Positions 9,296 to 18,683 of a stretch of 64,000 nucleotides of DNA are shown one piece after another (position 1 is the first letter of the stretch; each line of letters opens with the position of its first letter). Origin of the DNA: Lentisphaeria bacterium. GTDB taxonomy: Bacteria > Verrucomicrobiota > Lentisphaeria > Victivallales > Victivallaceae. The stretch is taken from the NCBI GenBank assembly GCA_022009855.1, contig CP091727.1:4154001-4218000 (forward strand), read 5' to 3'. The translations under genes and the position numbers were made by a program. A model generated the notes under the pieces. It saw nothing but the letters and a program-made list of their open reading frames with translations. It made no database searches and was not told the origin of the DNA.

Positions 9296-10189
9296 TCAGG
9301 CGAGGGCGAGCAGAATGACCCCGAGCAGAATGAGGCTGAGTGCAATCACCTTGCCGCGGATGTTGGCGTCGTGAAAATACCAGCTTCCCGCGGCGAAGGT
9401 GACAATGCAGCTGCACCGGCGCACCAGCGAGATGATCGAAATGTGGGTGTCGGGCAGACTGACCGTGTAGAAATAGAGCCAGTCGGCGACGATCAGCAGA
9501 ATTCCGGTAAGCGGAATGCTCCAGCGCCACTGGAATTCCCGCCGCACCTTCTTCCGTAGCAGCAGCAGGCAGAGCAGATAGGCCGTGCCGAGCAGCACGG
9601 CGATGTCGATTGAGAACCAGAGCTGAACGGTGTTGCGGGGGATCCGGAGCACGCCCAGCAGATACTTGTCATAAAGCGAAGAGGCGGCTCCGAGCAGCGT
9701 TCCGGCCATGATGAGGTGGACGCTCGGGTGGCGAAGCGAGAATCCCTCGAGCTTGCCGAGCACGGAAAAGCCGTAATATCCCGCGAAGATCGTCACCATG
9801 GCGACTCCCTGCCAAGGGGTGGGAATTTCGTGAAACAATACCAGACTGCCGAGAAAGGTCCACAGCGGAGCGGAGGCGCGCACCGGCGCGGCGATGGAGA
9901 TCGGCAGATCCCGCATCGCATAGTAGACGCAGGTCCAGCTGGAGCCGACAAGTACGGACTTCGCGGCGATCAGCCACCAATCGCGGCTGGAGCAGGCGGC
10001 GATTTCGGCAAAACGGCCGCTCGCCAGCGATGCCGCTACGAAGAGTGTGGTTCCGGTGAGCGTGGCGAAAAAGAGCACCGGCATGACGGTGTTGTTGCGG
10101 ACAGCGTGCTTCTTGCACAAATCGTAAAAACCGAGTGCGAGAGCCGAACCGAGAATCGGCATCATCCACCCGGCGTCGGTGGATATCAT
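9296..10189 (-). CDS. EamA/DMT-family membrane transporter
   Basis: Polytopic membrane protein of about 297 residues with roughly ten hydrophobic segments, in the size and pattern of the drug/metabolite transporter superfamily (two EamA repeats; ISIAAPVRASAPLWTFLGSL and ISIISLVRRCSCIV are the paired glycine/proline-rich segments). Substrate unknown. The ATG at 10189 (MISTDAGWMMP) is chosen because AGAGAAATATC precedes it; an upstream in-frame ATG at 10243 lies inside the insertion element. The element ends 42 bases upstream of the start and has probably cut the gene off from its own promoter. Confidence 0.75.
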   Translation of the reverse strand: MISTDAGWMMPILGSALALGFYDLCKKHAVRNNTVMPVLFFATLTGTTLFVAASLASGRFAEIAACSSRDWWLIAAKSVLVGSSWTCVYYAMRDLPISIAAPVRASAPLWTFLGSLVLFHEIPTPWQGVAMVTIFAGYYGFSVLGKLEGFSLRHPSVHLIMAGTLLGAASSLYDKYLLGVLRIPRNTVQLWFSIDIAVLLGTAYLLCLLLLRKKVRREFQWRWSIPLTGILLIVADWLYFYTVSLPDTHISIISLVRRCSCIVTFAAGSWYFHDANIRGKVIALSLILLGVILLALA

Positions 10190-10218
10190 GATATTTCTCT
10201 GTCTGGGCTGAATGGTGA

Positions 10219-10231
10219 TGAAACGATTCCA
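10219..10231. repeat. Left target-site duplication of the IS element
   Basis: TGAAACGATTCCA directly precedes the left inverted repeat and matches the right copy at 11656 in 12 of 13 positions, as expected for an IS4-type target duplication. Confidence 0.8.
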
Positions 10232-11655
10232 CAGCCATCCCATAGGAAAAGAAAAAGTTGAAAGATGATGGTTCTGGATGCAACTTATATTTCAGCAAAA
10301 AAAAACAAGGAGCATCCATGAAACCATCAAAGCATAAAATGACCGTATTATCGCAAATTTTCAAGTTGATTCCGCGAAATTTGATTCCGAAACTTGCCAA
10401 TGAGTTCGGAATAGACAGGCAGTCTCGGGTGTTCAGCCCGACGAGTCATGTTCTGGCTCTGGTCTTCGGACAGCTGACGCATGCCCTGGGGCTGAACGAC
10501 ATCTGCGATACGCTTCGAAATCATTGCGGTCTGGTAAGCAAAATTCGGGATTGCGTTCCCCGAGCCGTAATGGTCTGTCCCACGCGAACCGGAACCGTGA
10601 CGCAGGCATGGCGGAAAAACTGTTCTGGGAAGTTCTTGCTCATCTGAATGAGATCAGTCCGAACTTTCGGATTCAAGGCAGACGCTACTGTGCGTTACCG
10701 AGACGCTTCAAGCGGATGATCCATGTGGTTGATTCGACAACGATTCAGCTGATCGCCAACTGTCTGGATTGGGCAAAACACCGCAGGCGGAAAGCGGCGG
10801 CGAAAATGCATTTGCGTCTGGATTTGCGTTCCTTTCTGCCGAATTTCATTCTTGTAAAAACAGCCGGGACTCACGATTCGGCGGAAGCACCGGCGCTTTG
10901 CGGGAATCAACGAAGGTGAAATTGTCATCTTTGACAAGGCGTATGTCGACTTCAAACACCTCTGGCGGCTTTCCCCAACGCGGCGTTTTCTGGATCACCC
11001 GCGCCAAGGACAATATGAAGTATGATGTTGTGGGACAGCACAGCGCACCCAAGCTCAATATTCTTCGAGATGTTGTCATCAAACTGACCGGACAACGAAC
11101 TTCCGTCTGGTATCCTGAAACTCTCCGTCTGATCGAAGCAATCGTAGAAGTCGACGGAAAGCCCAAACGGATGACCTTCATCACCGACAACTTCATTTGG
11201 GCGGCAAGCTCTATTTGCGATCTCTACAAGGCTCGCTGGGCCATTGAAGTTTTCTTCAAGGAGATCAAGCAGACTCTTCAACTCTCAGACTTCATTGGCT
11301 ACAACGAGAACGCGGTGCGCTGGCAAATATGGACGGCTCTTCTCACATATATTTTACTCCGATTTATTGCATGGCAGAATGAATGGAAGCATACTTTTAC
11401 AAGATTGTTCACTGCCTTGCGCGGAGTCATCTGGCGCTGCCTGGATATGGGAAGTGTCCTCAGATGTTGTGGGACAGCATCTGACTCTGTCCGTATGCGA
11501 GGCGCTCCGGAACAGGCATATTTACCAGGATTCGCACAACTATAATCCAACTCAACGAAAAGGAAAAACCGGAAATGGGTAATTTAAAAAAACAATCAAC
11601 TCAGGCTCAAATAGGGTGGTTAGAATGACGATTTCAAAGAATTATGGGACGGCAG
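10232..11655 (+). mobile_element. IS4-family insertion sequence, about 1.42 kb, with inverted repeats
   Basis: A complete element: left end CAGCCATCCCATA (10232-10244) and right end, read inward, CTGCCGTCCCATA (11643-11655) match at 11 of 13 positions; 13-bp flanking duplications lie outside. It contains one transposase gene with frame breaks. Base composition is lower in GC than the neighbours, in line with transfer. Size and DDE motifs fit the IS4 family. Confidence 0.85.
10318..11545 (+). CDS. IS4-family transposase, frameshifted
   Basis: Begins at ATG 10318 (MKPSKHKMTVLSQIFKLIP, a DUF4372-like N-terminal region) behind AAGGAG. DDE parts: first Asp in MIHVVDSTTIQL, second Asp in IVIFDKAYVDFKHL, and the Glu with the YREK-like signature in RWAIEVFFKEIKQTLQLSDF. 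The end PEQAYLPGF is usual for this transposase group. The reading frame changes near 10600, near 10895 and near 10965, so the copy is inactive as written. Whether this is decay or sequence error is open: the intact ends and duplication suggest a fairly recent insertion. Confidence 0.85.
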
Positions 11656-11668
11656 TGAAACGATTCTA
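11656..11668. repeat. Right target-site duplication of the IS element
   Basis: TGAAACGATTCTA immediately follows the right inverted repeat; one mismatch to the left copy (C to T at position 12). It is followed by TTAATATAG, which read on the minus strand resembles a -10 box. Confidence 0.8.
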
Positions 11669-11750
11669 TTAATATAGTCCTTCGGAGGCGGTTCCGCAAG
11701 CGACGGTTTTCGCTCCGGAGATCTCCGTGTCCGGAAGCGGAACTTTCGTG

Positions 11751-11790
11751 CCGGAAAAGAAAAAACCGGCAGAAAAACTCCTGCCGGTTT
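11751..11790 (-). terminator. Intrinsic terminator of the small heat-shock operon
   Basis: Read on the minus strand AAACCGGCAG pairs with CTGCCGGTTT (10-bp stem, 8-base loop) and is followed by TTTTTTCTTTT. It stands 26 bases after the stop of the second hsp20 gene. Confidence 0.85.
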
Positions 11791-11815
11791 CCGGAGAATG
11801 AGACGCTGTTTCGCG

Positions 11816-12162
11816 TCAGCAGACCTTGATCTTGTGGACCCTGGCGCTTTCCGACTTCGGAATGTTCAGCGTCAGAACGCCGTCCTGGGTCTTGGCGGTG
11901 ATCTTCTCGACATCGACGCTGTCGGCGAGCTGGAACACGCGTTTGAACACCAGTTTTTGCCGTCGCGCCGGAGCGAACTGGCCGCCGTCATGGTCATCAC
12001 GCCCTCTTTCACTTCGATGTTGACGCTCTTGGAATTCGCGCCGGGCACTTCAAACCACATCGTCACGCCGTCGCTGCCGTCGAGGATATCCACCAGCGGC
12101 ATGATCTCCAGAGTCTCCTGCTGGAGTTCGGCATCCGTTACTTTCATGACATCATCACTCAT
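11816..12162 (-). CDS. Small heat-shock protein (Hsp20/alpha-crystallin), frameshifted
   Basis: ATP-independent holdase. ATG at 12162 with AGGAGGTACC upstream. The beta strands VTMWFEVPGANSKSVNIEVKEG and the C-terminal DGVLTLNIPKSESARVHKIKV form the alpha-crystallin domain, the latter in another frame. The break lies near 11957 in a run of five A (GGCAAAAACTGG); six A give GKKLVFKRVFQL and an uninterrupted 115-residue protein. It follows the other hsp20 gene by 31 bases and shares its terminator. Confidence 0.85.
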
Positions 12163-12193
12163 AATGGTACCTCCTGTTCTATTTCCTCTTGCG

Positions 12194-12658
12194 TTACTTC
12201 ACTTTGACCACATGGGTGCGGGGCTGGGCCTCTTCTTCACGGGGCAGGGTGACGGTCAAAACGCCGTCAACGTACTCCGCTTTGGTTTCGCCGCCCTTGA
12301 CGCGCACCGGAAGTTTGACGCTCTCCTCGTACTCCTCATAGGAGCGTTCGCGCCGGAGATAGTGCGCATTTTCATCCTTCGGCTCTTCCATCTTCCGCGT
12401 TGCGCGGATCGTCAGATTGTCACCAACCACTTCGATATCAATGTCTTCCGGTCGGCAACCGGCAATCGGAAGACTGGCGGTGACGGCCTCCTTGCCGACC
12501 TCCAGCTCAAGCCGCGGCGAATTGCCGTTGTCAAACATCAGTTCGGGACTGAAATCGGTGCTCATCCGATCGAGCACTGCGCGGAAGAGATCATCCACGC
12601 CACGCAGCGTCACCGGGATCAGACCGTTTCCGTGATTCCATCTTGCAATCATATTCAT
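12194..12658 (-). CDS. Small heat-shock protein (Hsp20/alpha-crystallin)
   Basis: Intact 154-residue holdase. N-terminal arm MNMIARWNHGNGLIP, then the alpha-crystallin domain: AVTASLPIAGCRPEDIDIEV, the loop with HYLRRERSYEEYEESVKLPV, and the closing DGVLTVTLPREEEAQPR. AAGGAGGTAAATT precedes the ATG. First gene of a two-gene operon of divergent hsp20 paralogs. Upstream there is no CIRCE (HrcA) element; instead a sigma-54-like -24/-12 element is seen at 12718-12734. Confidence 0.92.
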   Translation of the reverse strand: MNMIARWNHGNGLIPVTLRGVDDLFRAVLDRMSTDFSPELMFDNGNSPRLELEVGKEAVTASLPIAGCRPEDIDIEVVGDNLTIRATRKMEEPKDENAHYLRRERSYEEYEESVKLPVRVKGGETKAEYVDGVLTVTLPREEEAQPRTHVVKVK

Positions 12659-12717
12659 AATTTACCTCCTTGAAAAATCTCTTATCCGGTTCTCACCGGC
12701 TCTTCGCCTGATGAGAA

Positions 12718-12734
12718 AGCATGGTGCGTGCCAA
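12718..12734 (-). promoter_or_regulatory. Candidate sigma-54 (-24/-12) promoter of the hsp20 operon
   Basis: On the minus strand TTGGCACGCACCATGCT carries GG and GC doublets separated by exactly 10 bases. It differs from the usual TGGCACG-N4-TTGCW by one base (ATGCT for TTGCT). The start would fall about 50 bases before the hsp20 ATG. Confidence 0.55.
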
Positions 12735-12807
12735 CTTGAAAATTCCGGGGAGAAACGATAAAAAAATGTCCGCCCGTGCCATTTCGACACGGTGCGGGAC
12801 ACGGCGG

Positions 12808-12818
12808 GACAAATTGTC
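12808..12818. promoter_or_regulatory. Palindrome, possible enhancer-binding site for the hsp20 promoter
   Basis: GACAA-A-TTGTC is a perfect 5-bp dyad located about 90 bases upstream of the -12 GC of the proposed sigma-54 promoter, the usual distance for an activator site. It also stands just beyond the end of the prenyl synthase gene; function is inferred only from position. Confidence 0.35.
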
Positions 12819-12828
12819 ACGGTTGCGG

Positions 12829-13896
12829 TCAGCGTTCGCGATTGATCAGAAAGTTGACCAGATCCAGCATGTTCTGACGGGCGGGGGTGTCGGGAAATCC
12901 ACGCAGGATATTTTTCGCCTGTTCCGCCAGCTGCGCCGCTTCGGCAGCGGTGGCTGCGGCGGCACCTGAATCCCGCATGATCCGGCGAACTCGTTCGAGG
13001 GTTTCCGTGGGATATTCCGGCAGGCTGATCAGGCTTTGCAGTTCTTCCCGGTCCGCGGGGGAGGCCATGCGCATCGTTTCCAGCAGCAGGATGGTCGCCT
13101 TGCCTTCGCGCAGATCGTTGCCGAGCGGCTTCCCGAGAGAGTGGAAATCGCCGAAGATCCCCAGGTAGTCGTCCCGCAACTGAAACGCAATTCCTGCGGC
13201 CCGGGCGAATTGACCGAGCCGGACGATCTCCTCCCGTTCGGGATCGCTCTCGTTCAGCGCGATCATGCCGCCTGTCTGGGTGCAGAATTCCAGCAGGGCA
13301 CTGGTTTTGCCGGAGAGCATCCGGCGGAGAGAATCCGGATGCAGTTCGGCGAGTTCACGCAGGGAGAACTCCACATCGAGCGCTTCCCCGCAGATGAGCT
13401 CGCAGTTGGCAAGTTTCTGAAGGTTGCGAGAGAGCGCCACCGCCACTTCGGCGGAAACGCCGTGTTCCGTCGAACGCAGCAGCAGGTCGTTCGCCCACCC
13501 CTGCTGAAGGTCACCGGCGAGAATTGCAAAATCCCGTCCCGCGTGCGCCGCCTCCTCCGGCGGCAGCCCGAACCGTTCCTTCATCACCGTGGCCAGTTGT
13601 ACATGGGCGGTCGGCATGCCACGCCGGGTGTCGTCCTGATCGATGATGTCGTCATGAACCAGAGTCCAGTTGTGGTAGACTTCGACGGCAGCGGCTGGAT
13701 AGAGCGCCTTTTCTTCCTCGCCGCCGAGGAGGCCGCAGCTCCAGATCAGGAGGGCCGGCCGCAGCCGCTTGCCGCCATGAACCGGGTAGGCGCGGACCGC
13801 CTCGGCAAGATAATCCGGCCGGATGGAGAACGGAAATTCATCCTCCTCCAGAAGCTGATCGATGTTTTCGGCAATTTTTCTGAGCTGGTCGATCAT
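12829..13896 (-). CDS. Polyprenyl (farnesyl/geranylgeranyl-type) diphosphate synthase
   Basis: Trans-prenyl chain elongation from IPP and an allylic diphosphate. Intact, 355 residues, slightly longer than the 300-330 usual for IspA. GGKRLRPALL, first aspartate-rich motif LVHDDIIDQDDTRRG, GEALDVEF, and second aspartate-rich motif FQLRDDYLGIFGD followed by LGNDLREGKAT. Product length cannot be assigned. It follows the phosphofructokinase gene by 25 bases and probably shares its transcript. Confidence 0.88.
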   Translation of the reverse strand: MIDQLRKIAENIDQLLEEDEFPFSIRPDYLAEAVRAYPVHGGKRLRPALLIWSCGLLGGEEEKALYPAAAVEVYHNWTLVHDDIIDQDDTRRGMPTAHVQLATVMKERFGLPPEEAAHAGRDFAILAGDLQQGWANDLLLRSTEHGVSAEVAVALSRNLQKLANCELICGEALDVEFSLRELAELHPDSLRRMLSGKTSALLEFCTQTGGMIALNESDPEREEIVRLGQFARAAGIAFQLRDDYLGIFGDFHSLGKPLGNDLREGKATILLLETMRMASPADREELQSLISLPEYPTETLERVRRIMRDSGAAAATAAEAAQLAEQAKNILRGFPDTPARQNMLDLVNFLINRER

Positions 13897-13921
13897 GGGA
13901 GTCCCCTTTCATGTAGCAGAT

Positions 13922-15207
13922 TCAGAACACCGTGGTTGCCTTGACGCTTGTCCAGAGCGGACTATTGAGTTTGATCTTTTCCGCTCGCGGGTTGCAAGTG
14001 CGATCGGCACATGGGTGAAATGGGTGCCCCAGTGCCCGATAACCGTATCGGTCCGGCCGGCCATCGCGGCGTGGACCGCGTTCTGAGCGAGCATGGCGCA
14101 GAAGACGGCATCCGCTCCGTGAGCCGGGACGCTCCGAATTGTGTAAGCAAGATCGAAGTATTTGACGTTCACTTCAATTCCTCTGGTTTTGAAGTAACCG
14201 TTGATTTTGTCCTTGAGCAGCAGCCCGATGTCCTTGTTGAGCAGATTTCCGGAAGCGTCGCGTTGCGCGGAAGCGTTTTCGAAGAGCTCCTGGCCGGCCC
14301 CTTCCGCCACCATGATGACGGCATGGTGCTTCTGCTCCATGCGGTTGGCGAGGTGTGGCAGCAGAGCGCGGGGGCCGTTGTCGTCGAGAGTGAATTTTTC
14401 TTCCGGCACAAGACAGTAGTTGACATAGGAGTTTGCCAGCGTCGCATAGGCGGCGATGAAGCCGGAGTCCCGCCCCATCACCTTGACGAGGCCGATTCCG
14501 TTGTAGGCTCCCTTGGCTTCGCTGTGGGCGCCGGTGGCGAACATTCCGGCCATGTAGACGGCGGTTTCAAATCCGAAAGACTTGTCGATGAAGGCGATGT
14601 CGTTGTCGATGGTCTTGGGGATGGCGATGACGCTGATGGAGAGACCGCGCCGCGCCGCCTCCTGGGCGATGTCGTGAGCGCCTCGCGCCGTGCCGTCGCC
14701 GCCGATGCAGAAGAGAAGGTTGATGTTCATTCTCGCGAGAGTATCGACCATTACCGCGGGATCCTCCGCACCGCGGGAACTGCCGAGGATGGTTCCGCCG
14801 GATTCGTGGATGTCATCGGTGTTTGCGTCGTCGAGCAGGAGCGGTTCGAGTTTGTGGTTCGGATTGAGACCGCGATAGCCGTAGCGGATGCCGTAAACCA
14901 GCGGCACTCCGTATTGTGTACGCAGGGTGCGGGTGAGAAATTTGATGACATCATTGAGGCCGGGGCACAATCCGCCGGCGGTGAGAATGGCCGCTTTGGA
15001 CCAGGCCGGATCGTGGTAGATTTTCGCCCGGGGGCCGGCCTGTTCAAATGCCGGAATCTGCTTGCCGTGCCGGAGGTACTGAGCCAGAAGGTTCGGATCG
15101 GCATCATAGGCCACCGCGGCATCGTCGGAAATGAATTCAATCTGCTGGATCGGGGAGGCGATCGTCGCGTTGCCGAGCCTGGAAATTTGAAAATCTTCTG
15201 CTTTCAT
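13922..15207 (-). CDS. 6-phosphofructokinase (ATP- or PPi-dependent, TP0108/plant-like group)
   Basis: Glycolytic phosphorylation of fructose 6-phosphate. LTAGGLCPGLNDVI, GIRYGYRGL, IGGDGTARGAHDI, IPKTIDNDIAFID, and VMGRDSGFIA are present. GGDGT favours ATP whereas Lys in PKTIDND is usual in PPi enzymes; the long group to which this belongs mixes the two, so the donor is left open. ATG at 15207 (MKAEDFQISRLG) with AGAGGAG. Near 13975 an A seems missing in CGGAAAAGATC; correcting it gives a C-terminus LNSPLWTSVKATTVF ending at 13922. Confidence 0.85.
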
Positions 15208-15279
15208 CGGAAATAGACTCCTCTGTTTCATCCCTGTTCGCAGTAAAATAACCACGTTGCGGCAAAATAGCAACCGGAA

Positions 15280-17127
15280 ATGGTGGATTTTTTTCACTTT
15301 CAGAGATATATTTCAAAACTGTCGGATGGAAAGGGGCACTTGCAATTGGATCGATCGGAGCAACACTGCGTGTCGAATTGCCGGAAAAGTCTCTTTTTTA
15401 TCATACTTGCCGGCGGTGCGTTTTTCGGCGCTTCCGAAGCATATTCCCTGACCGCTGCCTCCACCGCTTCCGGATGGAACCTCTCATTCTGGCCGGTTCC
15501 CGCGCTGTGGGGAGCGGGACTTGCCGCGGGGGCTCTGCTGGCACGTTGCCTGCCGCAGCGACTGCTGCAGCCGATCGGGCTTCTCGTGCTTGAAATTCTG
15601 CTGCTGCTTCAGCCGGGGACGCCCTGGCGTTCCGCGACGGCCGGACTCCTCGCCGGAGGGGTTCTCTCCATGCTGCCCGCCGGTTCCGGCGGTGCCCTCT
15701 GCCGGATCGCCGGCGGGGCCGGATTCGCCGCCGGGTTCGCCGTGGACATCCTCTGTTTCCATGGTGGATGTGTTCCGGGGTTGTTGCTGCTGCCGGTCCT
15801 GCTGCTGGCGGTGCTTTTGCGCCCTGCCGCTCTGCGGCCCCTGGCGGCTGCTGCCGATTCTGCTGCTGCCGGTTGCGGTGTTTCTCTTTTCGCCAATCTA
15901 TTCCGCGGAAAGTCTTCGGCGGCCACCTCGGAACCTCAAGGAGGTTTCGATCGCACCGGCACTGCCCGCCTCGCTGATGCCGGCCGTCGGAGAGGGGATG
16001 CACTTTCTGTTCGTTTCCGACCTGCACTCTCCGCTGCCGGCGGTATGGGCGGCGTTGCCCTACGTGGCGAGCGTCGATTGCGTCTGGCCGCGTGCGGCTG
16101 CCCGGTTCGGAGAGGCCTCGCTCAAGGTGAACTCGTATGAGGGGCGTCCCGGGCGTATCCTGCCGGAATTGTCCCGTCGTTACGATCTGGTCTATCTGGA
16201 GAATCTCCCTCCGGTATCGGCCGCGGCGCTCCGCAGCTTCCTGGAGGCCGCACTGGGACTGCTCAGGCCGGATAGGGGAGTGCTGGTGGTGCCGGCCGCG
16301 TTCCGGGAAATGCTTCCGGAAAATCTGCATATTGCGGAGCTTCCGGGCGGAAACGGTCGCTTTCTCGCCGCCTCCCGGGACGCTGCGCTGACCGCCGACC
16401 TCGGCGTGCTGGATCGGCGGCTTCAGGGGCATCAGCGCGCGTTCAGCGAGGACAACCTCTTCATGCCGGCGGGAATCTTCGCTGCCCTGTATGCCGCCAC
16501 GGAAGAGTCCCTTGCGGTTTCCACCTCGTTCCCTGTTGTGAATCCTCCTCCGACCGGATTCCATCTGCCGGCCGGATTGCCGCGCCTGCTGCTGTGGTGC
16601 GTCCTCGCGGCCTGGCTGCTGCTCAGGACGGTCTGCGGTCGCAGCGGGAGCGGACTGGCCCGCGTGCTGGCGGTGGAAAACGGCGCGGTCTTCTCTCTGG
16701 TTCTGCTTTCCGCGTGGCAGGGGTTCGATCGCCGGGAACTTTTCACCGGCATTCCTCGTTGCTGCCGGTTGCAGCGGGCGGCCTGCTGCTGTTCGACTCC
16801 GTCTTGCGCCCCCGGGTTGAGCGCTGGTTTGTCGCCGTTGCCGCCCTGATGCCTTTTGCCCTGCTGCTGCCGTGGCGTTTCCTCCTGTTTGGAGCAGGAT
16901 ACCTGCTGGTGACGGTCTGCGCTGCTCTGGCCGCCGGGATGGTGCGGATTCGCCTTGCCGTCCGTCCGGAATCCCGGCTCGCTTCATCCGGGCTGGTTTT
17001 CTGGTCCGGAGCCGGATTGTTTGCCGGAGCTCTGCTGTTCGAATTGATCGGCATCCTGCTGCCCGGCGGTACGGCCGCTGCGGCTGCGGCGGCACTGCTG
17101 CTCCGAATCGGCTGGTTCTGTTTCTGA
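15280..17127 (+). CDS. Unassigned large polytopic membrane protein, frameshifted
   Basis: Three overlapping frames join into one protein of about 600 residues; breaks lie near 15840 and 16755. The N-terminal third (FFIILAGGAFFGASEAYSL onward) has several hydrophobic helices; a soluble middle part holds YDLVYLENLPP and FLEAALGLLRPDRGVLVVP; the last third is again hydrophobic (MPFALLLPWRFLLFGAGYLL, ASSGLVFWSGAGLFAGALL). The order membrane-soluble-membrane and the middle motifs recall membrane-bound spermidine-synthase-like proteins, but no catalytic motif is certain. The start is uncertain. It is very rich in Leu, Ala and Gly and its DNA is the most GC-rich of the window. Confidence 0.5.
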
Positions 17128-17192
17128 ACGGGATACGGTGGGGAAAGGCTCTTTGCGCATTCAGCGGAATACAACATCTGGGAGGATATGGA

Positions 17193-18552
17193 ATGAAACG
17201 GGAAAAGATTGAGTGGTGCCAGTTCTACTGGTTCGATACGCCGGAGCGCCATCTGCCGCGCATTCTGCTGATCGGCGATTCGATCGTCGTCGGTCACGGG
17301 CAGGCGGTCGCGCGACGATTGCAGGGGGTGGCGACGGTCGGATTTTTACGCCACATCGAAGATTGCGGGGGATCCGGCGATTTACCGTGAACTGGCACTG
17401 GCTCTGGCGGATGAACCGATTGACGTCATCCTGTTCAACAACGGTCTGCACGGGCTGGACTGTTCCGATGACTTCTACCGTGCCGGGCTGGAGCTGTTCA
17501 CAGACACGTTGCGCCACAGCACATCTGCCGCGCTGGCATGGAGAAATTCCACACCGGTGACGATGCCGGGAAATCCCGCGGAACCGGATCCACAAAAAAA
17601 TGGCGTCGTGCTGCGCCGGAACGCCATTGCATTTGACATCATGGCCGGACGGAACATTCCAGTGCTCGATCTCTATTCGGCCATGGCAGATCATCCGGAA
17701 TATCGCAATCCCGACGGGTTCCACTATCGGGAAACCGGGGTCGAACGTCAGGCGGAGCTGGTGGCGGACTATCTGCGTGGAATGCTAGCCCGACGGAATC
17801 CCGCGCTGAAGCTGGGGGGCAAATTCGAGACCGATTTCCCAGGTAAGCGCTCCGACTGGAACGGGTTTGCCCGATACGATTTCATGTTGAACGGTGAACA
17901 GTGCATTCTGGTGAAACCAAACTGCGAGCCGGCGGCGGGGAAGCCGTGGCTGTGGCGGGCGCGTTTCTTCGGAGCGTTCCCGTATGCGGACCTGGAACTG
18001 CTGCGGCGCGGCTGGCATATCGCCCATATCCGGGTGAATGAGCTGTACGGCTCGCCTGAGTCGAACCGCCGGTTCGACCTCCTTTACGCATTTCTGACGG
18101 AGCTGGGATTTGCGCCGCGCTGTGCGCTGGCCGGTTTCAGCCGCGGCGGACTGGACACGGTGAACTGGGCGGTGAAAAATCTCGATAAAATCGCCTGCCT
18201 TTACTTGGACAATCCGGTCTGCGATTTCAAGAGCTGGCCCTACCGCCGGGCAGGGGAGGAGTGGAGACGCTGCCTTGCCGCCTGGGGATTTACGGAAGAG
18301 GAGGCGTTGGCGTACCCGCGCAATCCGGTGGACAACCTCGCACCGCTGGCGAAGGCGAAAATCCCGCTGCTGATCGTCTGCTCGGATGCCGATGAGACTG
18401 TGCCTCCGGAAGAGAACGCCCTGATCGTGGAACAGCGTTACCGGGCGCTCGGCGGAGAGGTGGTAATGATACACAAACCGGGAGTGGGGCACCACCCGCA
18501 CTCGCTGGAGAATCCGGCGCCCATCGTCGAATTTCTCGAGGCGCACCGGTAA
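17193..18552 (+). CDS. Fusion of SGNH hydrolase and alpha/beta-hydrolase domains, frameshifted
   Basis: ATG at 17193 (MKREKIEWCQFYWFD). Domain 1, residues about 20-195: SGNH/GDSL esterase with nucleophile block LLIGDSIVVG, Asn block FNNGLHG and Asp-His block DGFHYRETG. Domain 2, about 210-450: alpha/beta hydrolase with nucleophile elbow AGFSRGGLD, acid CSDADETVPPEEN and base GVGHHPHSL. One break near 17345 in five T (GGATTTTTACGCC); four T give VGFYATSKIAG and one continuous protein. No signal peptide is seen, so it probably acts in the cytoplasm, perhaps deacylating imported sugars. The two-triad arrangement is clear; substrate is unknown. Confidence 0.75.
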
Positions 18553-18683
18553 GCGCGGGCGAGGGCGGAACCGACGCACTCTCCTTCGCCTGAGGAGAGA
18601 CTCCCGTCTTCGCAAAGCGGCGCGGGCGATCTTCTCGTAAACGTGTCATCCGACGGCGGAATCTTCCCGTCGCCGCGACCGGT

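Noticed and set aside
8040..9530. 496-residue open frame on the minus strand
   Set aside because: Shadow of the Gfo/Idh/MocA gene and the end of the DMT gene; composition is not protein-like.
12659..12828. CIRCE element for HrcA at hsp20
   Set aside because: No TTAGCACTC-N9-GAGTGCTAA; a sigma-54-like element is found instead.
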